Source: an uncultured Eggerthellaceae bacterium
GTDB lineage: Bacteria; Actinomycetota; Coriobacteriia; Coriobacteriales; Eggerthellaceae
Assembly: GCA_903789415.1 (NCBI GenBank)
Contig: CAIFEG010000001.1
Span: 96,476-160,475, forward strand
DNA: 64,000 nucleotides
Reading direction: 5' to 3'
Position 1 is the first letter of the stretch, and the number at the start of each line of letters is the position of its first letter. Below the pieces are notes generated by a model. It saw nothing but the letters and a program-made list of their open reading frames with translations, was not told where the DNA came from and did not search any database. This document shows, piece by piece, positions 1-7,000 of the stretch. The position numbers were made by a program, and so were the translations under genes.

Positions 1-1203
1 GAAAGAGCATGCGTCTGAACTGGTGACATAGCCAACGGAACGCCGACCATCAAAATAATGTTGCACAGCACCACGTAAGCAACAGGCGTGTTGACGCCCG
101 CGAACAGCAACATCGCGCCACCAATGATTGAGAATCCAAAGCCCAGGAGCGCGGGAACACGTGCGCCGATGCGGTCATAGATGCGGCCGGAAACCATGCT
201 GACGATAGCGTTCACAATTCCGCCAGGAAGAAGAAGTAGACCAGTCATCGCGACCGGTACCATCATGGCACTTTGATAGAACTGTGGCAGTAAGTACATA
301 ACCGTCAAGGTAATGCCGAAGTTCAGCATCATCATCAGAGTGCCCAGACGAAAGCCCGAAATGCTCAGCGCGTGGAGATTAAGCACCGGCGCCTTAAGGC
401 TGAACTGGCGGCGTGCATATACAACCAGGCAGATAATGCCGACTGCGAGTGCAATCAACACCGGAGCGGACACCCATCCATATAAACTTGCCATGCCCAC
501 GCCAAGGACGATACCGCCGAATGCCAAGGTAGAAAGCAGAATGGAAAGTCCGTCAATGTGTGGCTTGGTAATTTGGTAGGGGTTCACGCAATACCGCGCC
601 AAGAAAAAGATTGCAAAAATCAGAATGACCGCGAAGCTGAAGAAAATCAGGCGCCACGAACCGACTGCGCACAGAATACCTGCAAGCGTTGGGCCGATTG
701 CTGGTGCGAACATGATAACCAGGCCAACGGTACCCATTGCCGCACCGATTCTATTCGGTGGAACAACTTCCATAACCATGGAAAACATAAGCGGCAACAC
801 CAAACCGGTACCAATACCTTGGATGCAACGACCAATTAGAACAACGGAAAATGTTGTTCCGAATCCACTGATCAGCGATCCAACAAAAAAATGCTCCAAC
901 GGCGAACATGGCGATTTTGCGTGCCTGGAACCACTTGGTGAGCAAGCTTGAGAGCGGCAAAACAATGCTGATAACCAGCATGTATCCGATAACGAGCCAC
1001 TGAGTGATGCTCGTGTCGATGCTGAACGCTTCGCTTAACTGCGGAAGTGCAATGTTCAGTGCGGTTTCACTGTACATTCCCGTAAAACCACCCAGAAGCA
1101 ATCCCATCATGGCTAGCATCGGGCTTTTGACTTTTATACGTGCAGCAGGTGCTCCGTTCTGTGGAACCTGCTTGTTTTGCTGGGTTTGAGCTTCAGTACT
1201 CAA
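1..1203 (-). pseudogene. Frameshifted MFS drug-efflux transporter (DHA2/EmrB-QacA type), cut by left edge
   Basis: The reading frame starts at a TTG (1203-1201) behind an AAGGGAG ribosome site and gives an N-terminus with a transmembrane helix and the motif NIALPQLSEAF, typical of 14-TM proton-driven drug exporters. At a run of seven A (885-891; T7 in the gene) the frame breaks and soon ends. Removing one T restores a continuous transporter that reaches base 1: IGRCIQGIGTGLVLPL, then PAIGPTLAG (the antiporter motif C of DHA families), further helices and KAPVLNL. The C-terminus lies outside the window. The break is either a real inactivating frameshift, slippage/phase variation at the homopolymer, or a sequencing error. 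Family assignment is secure; the substrate is unknown. Confidence 0.85.
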
Positions 1204-1226
1204 GAGTCTCCCTTCCTTTTTTCGAA

Positions 1227-1317
1227 GTGAGACCTGCCCTGCATTATGGGCGTAAAAAAGAAGGGGCTACAACTTGCTCGTTGCAACCCCTTCTGCTTTA
1301 CGCATACTTGGTCTCAC
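1227..1317 (-). promoter_or_regulatory. Nested hairpin leader upstream of the efflux gene (attenuator-like)
   Basis: Three pairs of arms nest inside one another: GTGAGACC (1227-1234) with GGTCTCAC (1310-1317), GCGTAAA (1250-1256) with TTTACGC (1297-1303), and AGAAGGGG (1259-1266) with CCCCTTCT (1287-1294). Read on the minus strand, the innermost stem is followed by a run of T, so it resembles an intrinsic terminator inside the 5' leader, about 50 nt before the start codon. Transcriptional attenuation of the efflux gene is an inference. No T-box or known riboswitch motif was seen. Confidence 0.5.
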
Positions 1318-1381
1318 TGCGCTTTTCTTTTTTTGACCTTACAAAAACTAGCACAGACGCCGCGGCCTTCGTAAGCGACGA

Positions 1382-1399
1382 AATTATGGAGTCATAATT
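1382..1399. promoter_or_regulatory. Palindrome AATTATG-N4-CATAATT, possible operator
   Basis: Perfect 7-bp inverted arms (1382-1388 and 1393-1399) separated by GAGT, upstream of the efflux gene. Size and position fit a MarR- or TetR-type repressor site, but no regulator gene is adjacent within the window. Confidence 0.3.
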
Positions 1400-1448
1400 C
1401 CTCCATCGTTCGCGACATAAATTCGCTATTTTGCCCCTACCTGCATAA

Positions 1449-1608
1449 ATCACAAAAAATGGGGCAATAATTGCATATTCATCACAAAACATGAGGCAAT
1501 AATCGATGATTCATCACAGGAACTGAGGTAATAGAGGGCGTTCTCTCACAAAAATCGAGACATTCCTGATGCTCCGATCACAAAATCCGGAATTCCTTTG
1601 TACTAGTC
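1449..1608. repeat. Five degenerate repeats with an exact 32-bp period
   Basis: The motif TCACAAAA, with variants, recurs at exactly 32-bp steps (units begin at 1449, 1481, 1513, 1545 and 1577). Units 1 and 2 share most positions, including GGCAATAAT at their centre; similarity decays to the right. The constant spacing, about three helical turns, suggests repeated protein-binding sites such as the end of a mobile element. It is not a CRISPR, because the units are contiguous with no spacers. Confidence 0.7.
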
Positions 1609-1615
1609 AAACTTT

Positions 1616-1720
1616 GTAGACAGTTTTTTCACTTTCTCATTATTGACGGTAGACATAAGAGTCAGATTTAGATTTGTACTCGTAGACATTTGAGCCGCAT
1701 TTCTTTTAGATCCGTAGACA
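1616..1720. repeat. Four GTAGACA motifs at 32-33 bp spacing
   Basis: GTAGACA begins at 1616, 1649, 1682 and 1714, directly after the 32-bp array and with nearly the same period. A reverse-oriented TGTCTAC follows near 1874. The array overlaps the transposase remnant, which fits multiple transposase sites at the end of an insertion sequence. Confidence 0.6.
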
Positions 1721-1802
1721 CTGCGCTCAAGGTATCTGCGCGTTCAATTGTTCCTGCCATATACGCCTTATAAGCCTCATCAGGAGTCTTATAGCCTATT
1801 TT
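1668..1802 (-). pseudogene. C-terminal remnant of an IS transposase
   Basis: A 44-residue open frame contains GYKTPDEAYKAYM and ends at TAA (1670-1668). G-Y-x-T-P-x-E-x-Y is the usual tail of DDE transposases with an integrase core (IS3/IS481/IS30-like: ...LGYKTPxEVY). No upstream catalytic domain remains; a stop codon lies directly before it at 1803-1805. It indicates a decayed insertion sequence between the efflux gene and the ferredoxin gene. Confidence 0.45.
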
Positions 1803-1871
1803 CTATTACCGATTTTCCGGACTTTATATTACCGATTTCCCGAATTTCCTATTACCGTTTTTCCGAATTTC
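1803..1871. repeat. Three tandem 22-24 bp repeats (TATTACCG...TTTCCG)
   Basis: Units at 1803-1826, 1827-1848 and 1849-1871 each carry TATTACCG followed by a T-rich stretch and CCGAA or CCGGA. They abut the transposase remnant. Function unknown. Confidence 0.7.
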
Positions 1872-1889
1872 TGTGTCTACTTAGACGTT

Positions 1890-1930
1890 AGCAGCAGCAG
1901 CAAAGCAGCAAGCAGCAAGCAGCAAAGCAA
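1890..1930. repeat. Imperfect AGC/GCA microsatellite
   Basis: About 40 bp built from AGC/GCA triplets with interspersed AA. It lies upstream of the ferredoxin gene and could be read as an N-terminal coding extension only if translation began well before the good ribosome site near 2005. Confidence 0.7.
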
Positions 1931-2012
1931 TGTGACCTTGTCACAGAAAAACAAAACCCTGAATCGTAATCTGAAGCTGAAGAAAAAAGAATCCCATAGA
2001 AAAAGGCGAAAA

Positions 2013-2246
2013 ATGAGTTTCATCAGCAAGATTCACGCTTCAAAACATGACAAAGTCGCACACATTGTGCACGTCAACCGGGCCCGATGTCCGGGTGGGC
2101 ATCCGTGTCCATCGCTGCGTGTATGTCCCACCGGCGCGCTTCATCAAACCGGGATGAACGTTCCCGAAGTTAACCCCGATACATGTATCGGTTGCGCCAG
2201 ATGCACGAGTTTCTGTCCCCGCGGCGCACTCACCTTTTCGCGCTAG
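2013..2246 (+). CDS. Small 4Fe-4S ferredoxin-type protein
   Basis: A 77-residue iron-sulfur protein. The ATG at 2013 has AAGGCG upstream; an in-frame opening from 1932 would add only a Lys/Arg-rich stretch and is unlikely. It has seven cysteines in two motifs: C26-x5-C32-x5-C38-P and C58-x2-C61-x2-C64-x3-C68-P. The second is a complete 4Fe-4S signature; the first has unusual spacing, so a second cluster would be atypical. It is the first gene before thioredoxin and a large FAD/Fe-S oxidoreductase on the same strand, suggesting an electron carrier for that set. No export signal is visible, so it is probably cytosolic. Confidence 0.85.
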   Translation: MSFISKIHASKHDKVAHIVHVNRARCPGGHPCPSLRVCPTGALHQTGMNVPEVNPDTCIGCARCTSFCPRGALTFSR

Positions 2247-2285
2247 ACATTTACCTTATTCAATCGATCTAAAAGGAGAAACATT

Positions 2286-2591
2286 ATGCCAACCATGACA
2301 ATCACAAAAGACAATTTCAGCCAAGAAGTCCTTCAGTCCAAAGAACCGGTGCTGCTTGATTTTTTGGCACCATGGTGCGGTCCGTGCAGAATGCTTGGCC
2401 CCATCATCGAGCAGGTCTCCGAAGAGCGCCCCGACGTGAAGGTAGGCAAAGTCAACGTCGATGAGCAGCCGCAACTCGCTGCCCAATTCGGCATTGCAAG
2501 TATTCCTACCACCATCGTTTTTAAGGATGGAAACATCATCAACCACTCAGTAGGAGCCATGCCAAAGAATTCAATTCTCGCGATGTTGTAA
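2286..2591 (+). CDS. trxA: Thioredoxin
   Basis: A 101-residue single-domain thioredoxin, about the usual length. The active site WCGPC lies at residues 31-35 (preceded by DFLAP), and the cis-proline loop is SIPTTIVFKDG. It reduces protein disulfides in the cytoplasm, normally recharged by thioredoxin reductase, which is not in this window. AAAAGGAG precedes the ATG. It sits 39 nt after the ferredoxin gene and about 100 nt before the FAD/Fe-S oxidoreductase gene, so the three are probably cotranscribed. The symbol is by family; the genome may hold other thioredoxins. Confidence 0.93.
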   Translation: MPTMTITKDNFSQEVLQSKEPVLLDFLAPWCGPCRMLGPIIEQVSEERPDVKVGKVNVDEQPQLAAQFGIASIPTTIVFKDGNIINHSVGAMPKNSILAML

Positions 2592-2689
2592 GGGTTGCAA
2601 GGGGAGCAACAAAGCGAGGGGAACCATTAGGGAGTCGTTACATGCGATGCCACGATTCGTTTCACGTGGCAGCACAAAAGGAGGAGAAC

Positions 2690-5600
2690 ATGACATTCGT
2701 TGAACATATCAAAAAGATCGTCGGACCTGATAATGTGCGCGACGACATCCGTGAACGCACCGTGAATGCGGTGGATGTGGGCGTCATGCCCAAATTGGTG
2801 AAGCCGTTCATTCCTGCAGGTCTTCCCGGTGCTGTCGTGCGTCCCGAAAACGAAGAACAGCTTGCGCAGCTGGTAATAGCGTCGCGCGAAGCTGGCGTGC
2901 CACTGGTTGTGCGCGCCGCTGCGACCAGCGGATATGGCGGCGTTTTGCCGGCGAAGGGCGCGACGGTGGTCGACCTCACCGGTTGGGATAAGGTCATCTC
3001 CGTCGATACACAAACCAACATTGTGCGCTGCCAGGCAAGCGCTATCTGGGAAGAAATCGACGTCGAATTACTCAAATACGGTCTTGAGCTGTGTCTATAT
3101 CCATCCAGCTACCCTTCGTCGACGGTTGCCGGATGGCTTGCACAAGGTGGTGGCGGCTTTGGATCGTACGAATATGGCACGTTCAAAGACAATGTTGTTT
3201 CTGCCCGCGTAATTACACCTGAAGGCGAAATTCAAGAACTCAACGCTGATCAGGTGCTTAGCCGTATCGCAGATGCCGAAGGTATCACGGGCATCATAAC
3301 CGAAGTGTCCTTCCGCGTGCGGCCGTTTGAACAAACCAATGTAAAGCTTGCGTCATTCCCCACCGCCCAGGCGCTCGGAAACGCAATCGAAGATATGGTT
3401 GCCCAAAATCTTCCGCTGTGGTCGGTCACATTTTTTAACCCCACATCGGTAAAGCTCAAGAAAAAGTTGCCTTCGCGCAAGTCTCATCTGTATCTGCAAG
3501 AGGAAATCGATCGCGAAGTTTCCATGCTGAAGGCTATGCCCGAAACATATCTCGCGCTTCTGGCCTACCCCGCCTCACGCGCTGGTCAGATTACAGAAAA
3601 GCTTGAAGCTGACGTTTTGAGACAGGGAGGCACGTTCCTCTCCGATGCAGAAGCCAAGATGGAATGGGATGATCGCACCAACGCGATGCGCCTAAAGCGT
3701 ATTGGACCGAGCATCATCCCCACCGAAGTCATTGTTCCTGCAGATCAAATGGCCACCGTGCTCGATGAAATCGACGAGAAAATCAAGCAGCCGTTTGTCC
3801 TTGAGGGCATGGTTGCAAGCAAGCCGCCCTCAGATGATGAAACGCGTTCCGCACAAGTCGTGCTTCTGGGATATATTCCACACGATGAGCGTTCGTTTAC
3901 GTTCAATATGGCATTTGCCTTGGCGCTTTCGGTTATGCGCATCGCAAACGAACATGGTGGCAGTTGCTATTCCACCGGTCTTTACTTCCGTGATCAGGCG
4001 GAAAACCTGCTTGGCAAACAAAAATGCGACACCTTGCGCGCGTACAAGCACGAACATGATCCTGAAAACGTGATGAATCCAGGAAAGGTGCTGATGCTCC
4101 CGGGCGAACATGGCGGCGTTCTTGGCTGGCTCATGCGCACTGCGATGCGACTCGAAAGCATGATTCGCCCGATCGCAAACTCGGCAACCCCAGGTCATCA
4201 CGATATCGGCGCCGAGCGCAATGGCGTTACGGGCGAAATGGGGCTTGAAGCTATCACCTGCGCCCGTTGCGGCTATTGCGTGCACACCTGCGAACAATAT
4301 TCAGGCCGCGGCTGGGAGTCAAACAGTCCGCGCGGCAAGTACACCTGGTTGCGTGAAATCTATTCCGGCAGGCAAAAGTGGGGCAAAGACGCGGCAAACA
4401 CCGTACTTCTGTGCACCACCTGCGAACGCTGTGATTTCCGTTGCCAGCTGCAGTTGCCTGTCGAAGAGGATGGCATGTCGCTTCGTCCGAAAGTCGTACA
4501 AGACCAAAAGATGGGCACGTTCCCGCCGTTTGAGATGATGGCTGCATCGCTTCAAGGCGAAGGGGACATTTGGGCGGGCCGCCGCATTCACCGTGATGCG
4601 TGGCTGCCTGATGACCTGCGCGAACGCCTGTCTGATAAGGCTGATGTCATGTACTTCGCCGGATGCACCGCAAGCTTTGTGGAAAACGACATCGCCGAAA
4701 GCACGCTTCGCCTTCTGCTGGACAGCGGTATCAAGGTCACCTATTTGGCGCAGGATGAAAACTGCTGCGGCATCCCCATGAAAATGGCAGGTAAATGGGA
4801 TGTCTTTACCGAAATGTACCATCGCAACACCGCCGCTGCACGTGCCCGTGGCGTCAAAACTATCGTGACGTCGTGCCCTGCGTGCGCCCTGGTCTGGAAG
4901 GAAATGTACGCCGCGGAAGCTGCACGTTTAGGCGAACCATATGAGTTTGAAGTCAAACAATATAGTGAGGTCATCGCGCCGGCTATCAAAAATGGCACGA
5001 TCAAACTGAAGCGCAATTCGCTCGAAGGTCACAAGGTTACCTTCCACGATTCTTGCCATGCGGGACGTGCGCAAGGAATCTACGAGCCACCGCGCGACAT
5101 GCTGAAAGCAATCCCCAATATTGATTACACCGAGATGGAACACAATCGCCAGAACGCAATCTGCTGCGGCTCGGTGGCAACCCTAGTTGGCGAAGTCGAT
5201 GTGGCGCCGAAACTCGGATGCGCTCGTCTGCAGGAAGCAGTCGACGCAGGCGCCGATACGGTGATTACGCTGTGCCCATGCTGCCAGGTGCAATTACGCG
5301 ATTCCGCCAAGAAGAACAACATTAACGTGACCATCGACGACCTCGCGCGCGTGGTTGCCGAAGCAGCGGGATACGATATCCCCTCGTCATCGGCGTATAC
5401 CAGCTATGCGTGGGGCTGGTTCGAGAAATTCATCTATTTGATGAAACCCGAAAACATGGCGGCCTTTATGGAAAACCTGTTCCCCGCGATGCTGAACGCG
5501 ATGTCGCCCACCATGCAAACGATGATGCGCTCAATGGCGAAAAGCGAACGCGGTCTGGCGCTGGTCAGTAGAATGATGCCGAAGATGTTCCCGAAAATGG

Positions 5601-5854
5601 CACCCGGCATCATGGATAAGGTTATGCCTCAGATGATTGACCTGATCCTGCAGAAGTTTGGCGGCATGCCCGAAGACATGGAGCACATCATGCCTGATCT
5701 GCTGCCGAAGACCATGCAAGCACTCATGCCGTCCTACATTCCGCAGCTTGTGCCTTACGTGGTTCCACGTTTTGTTGATTGGCTGCGCCGCGAATATGCC
5801 CCACGTGCAATCCCTGCAGGTGACGCGGCAAGTGCGAAAGCAGGAATAAAGTAA
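2690..5854 (+). CDS. FAD-linked oxidase / Fe-S / CCG-domain oxidoreductase fusion with Met-Pro-rich tail
   Basis: 1054 residues, starting at an ATG behind AGGAGGAG; an in-frame ATG at 2642 has no such site. Domains in order: a PCMH-type FAD-binding domain and FAD-oxidase C-terminal region (about 1-460, GlcD-like); a 4Fe-4S pair (CARCGYCVHTCEQ near 525, CTTCERCDFRC near 580); two CCG (heterodisulfide-reductase-like) domains (FAGCTASF, ENCCGIP, then HDSCHAGR and ICCGS); and a 150-residue C-terminal tail rich in Met and Pro. The fusion resembles D-lactate/glycolate-type dehydrogenases that pass electrons to Fe-S clusters. The substrate is unknown. Ferredoxin and thioredoxin genes precede it. Confidence 0.88.
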   Translation: MTFVEHIKKIVGPDNVRDDIRERTVNAVDVGVMPKLVKPFIPAGLPGAVVRPENEEQLAQLVIASREAGVPLVVRAAATSGYGGVLPAKGATVVDLTGWDKVISVDTQTNIVRCQASAIWEEIDVELLKYGLELCLYPSSYPSSTVAGWLAQGGGGFGSYEYGTFKDNVVSARVITPEGEIQELNADQVLSRIADAEGITGIITEVSFRVRPFEQTNVKLASFPTAQALGNAIEDMVAQNLPLWSVTFFNPTSVKLKKKLPSRKSHLYLQEEIDREVSMLKAMPETYLALLAYPASRAGQITEKLEADVLRQGGTFLSDAEAKMEWDDRTNAMRLKRIGPSIIPTEVIVPADQMATVLDEIDEKIKQPFVLEGMVASKPPSDDETRSAQVVLLGYIPHDERSFTFNMAFALALSVMRIANEHGGSCYSTGLYFRDQAENLLGKQKCDTLRAYKHEHDPENVMNPGKVLMLPGEHGGVLGWLMRTAMRLESMIRPIANSATPGHHDIGAERNGVTGEMGLEAITCARCGYCVHTCEQYSGRGWESNSPRGKYTWLREIYSGRQKWGKDAANTVLLCTTCERCDFRCQLQLPVEEDGMSLRPKVVQDQKMGTFPPFEMMAASLQGEGDIWAGRRIHRDAWLPDDLRERLSDKADVMYFAGCTASFVENDIAESTLRLLLDSGIKVTYLAQDENCCGIPMKMAGKWDVFTEMYHRNTAAARARGVKTIVTSCPACALVWKEMYAAEAARLGEPYEFEVKQYSEVIAPAIKNGTIKLKRNSLEGHKVTFHDSCHAGRAQGIYEPPRDMLKAIPNIDYTEMEHNRQNAICCGSVATLVGEVDVAPKLGCARLQEAVDAGADTVITLCPCCQVQLRDSAKKNNINVTIDDLARVVAEAAGYDIPSSSAYTSYAWGWFEKFIYLMKPENMAAFMENLFPAMLNAMSPTMQTMMRSMAKSERGLALVSRMMPKMFPKMAPGIMDKVMPQMIDLILQKFGGMPEDMEHIMPDLLPKTMQALMPSYIPQLVPYVVPRFVDWLRREYAPRAIPAGDAASAKAGIK

Positions 5855-6002
5855 GGTGGTCCTATATAGGCTTTTATATACGGTTTTTGCCTAGACTTCC
5901 TAAGCTCCACATAGGCATTAAAAAAAATTCGGCGTGGCGCAAAAACTTCAAAGTAGCGCAAAGATTCAGCCGATAAAATTTCGCCAGCAAAAATCAGCCG
6001 AC

Positions 6003-6046
6003 AAAAACAGCCCGGATTGGTGGTTTAAAACTCCATCCGGGCTGTT
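6003..6046 (-). terminator. Intrinsic terminator of the Crp-type regulator gene
   Basis: Arms CAGCCCGGAT (6008-6017) and ATCCGGGCTG (6035-6044). On the minus strand the second arm is followed by a T run. It lies just beyond the stop of the regulator gene and may also stop transcripts arriving from the FAD/Fe-S gene. Confidence 0.8.
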
Positions 6047-6090
6047 GTATGAGGCGGTCGTATTATTACGAAACGTTCCTGAGGCTAAAT

Positions 6091-6831
6091 TTATTCAACC
6101 CTGTCTGCAAGATCGGAAAGCCCCGCTTCATCCGCAAGCGTGATCGAGCCCCGAGACAACGTCACCAAACCCTCTTGCTCGAAATACTTCAACATGCGCG
6201 AGACAACCTCACGCGCGCTGCCAAGGTCCTTTGCGACCTGCTCGTGCGTACGCCGCAACACCCGTTGCCCATTTTTATCATCGGCTTCTTCAAGCAAATA
6301 TTTCGCGAGACGCTTGTCGAAGCTTACGAACAGCACCTGGTAAAACACCCACATCACATCCGAAAAACGCTCGGTGGAAGTCTTGTAGGTAAACGCTTCA
6401 ACCCATGGATTTTCCTCCATCAGTTTCTTGAGCACATCAGAAGGGACAATGAGCATCGTCACATCGGTTTGCGCGTCGATAAAAATATCAAACGTGATTG
6501 ACACGAGAGCGCATGACGCCGAGAGCACGCATGTCTCACCTTCAAAGATGCGAAACAGAGAGATGGAACGGCCATTTTCCGCGAGCATCGAAGCGTTCAG
6601 CTCACCCGAAAGAACGATAAGAACGCCGATGCAATCATTGCTGCCGTTGTGGATCTGCTCACCCTTTTTGTATGTCTTGAACTGGGCCGATTGAATCATT
6701 CGTTTACGCTCGGGCTCACTGAGGCGATTCCAAACGGGAAATTTCGTCCTCAAGATTTCTTCGACAGATTCCTTGTTGGCGGATTCTTTTTCGGCAGATC
6801 CATTCTTAGGAAATTCCTTTTCGCTGACCAT
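6091..6831 (-). CDS. Crp/Fnr-family transcription regulator
   Basis: 246 residues from the ATG at 6831, preceded by GAGGATGCT; an in-frame ATG at 6879 would add 16 residues with a poor ribosome site. A cyclic-nucleotide-binding-like beta-barrel domain (about 30-150, with LSGELNASML and EGETCVLSASC) is followed by a linker helix and an HTH_Crp domain (RRTHEQVAKDLGSAREVVSR, near 190-210). There is no N-terminal cysteine cluster of the FNR type, so oxygen sensing through Fe-S is unlikely. The N-terminus is rich in Glu/Lys/Ser. It is divergent from the trehalose synthesis gene, which it may control (inference from position). Confidence 0.9.
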   Translation of the reverse strand: MVSEKEFPKNGSAEKESANKESVEEILRTKFPVWNRLSEPERKRMIQSAQFKTYKKGEQIHNGSNDCIGVLIVLSGELNASMLAENGRSISLFRIFEGETCVLSASCALVSITFDIFIDAQTDVTMLIVPSDVLKKLMEENPWVEAFTYKTSTERFSDVMWVFYQVLFVSFDKRLAKYLLEEADDKNGQRVLRRTHEQVAKDLGSAREVVSRMLKYFEQEGLVTLSRGSITLADEAGLSDLADRVE

Positions 6832-6947
6832 AGCATCCTCATTCATGCAGACAATCAAAACAAATGCGGTTTCATACATACTGTTTTATCTCATCATATA
6901 AGAATGCGCCGCCGTTTTCTTCATACGGGTTTCAAACGTTATCGGTT

Positions 6948-6977
6948 TTCAAACAAACCCTATGCGGTTCTTATAAT
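6948..6977 (+). promoter_or_regulatory. Candidate sigma-70 promoter of the trehalose gene
   Basis: A consensus -10 box TATAAT (6972-6977) lies 18 bp after a weak -35 TTCAAA (6948-6953), ending 23 nt before the start codon. The short leader contains the GGAGGG ribosome site. Confidence 0.4.
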
Positions 6978-7000
6978 GAGAATCATGGAGGGATGAAGCC

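Noticed and set aside
1227..1317. T-box or other known riboswitch
   Set aside because: No conserved T-box sequence or specifier-like loop; the gene is an exporter, not an amino acid gene.
1298..1492. A 64-codon frame on the minus strand upstream of the efflux gene
   Set aside because: It reads through the repeat array and palindrome, has no ribosome site, and has no protein-like composition.
1449..1720. CRISPR array
   Set aside because: Units are contiguous and degenerate; there are no unique spacers and no cas genes in the window.
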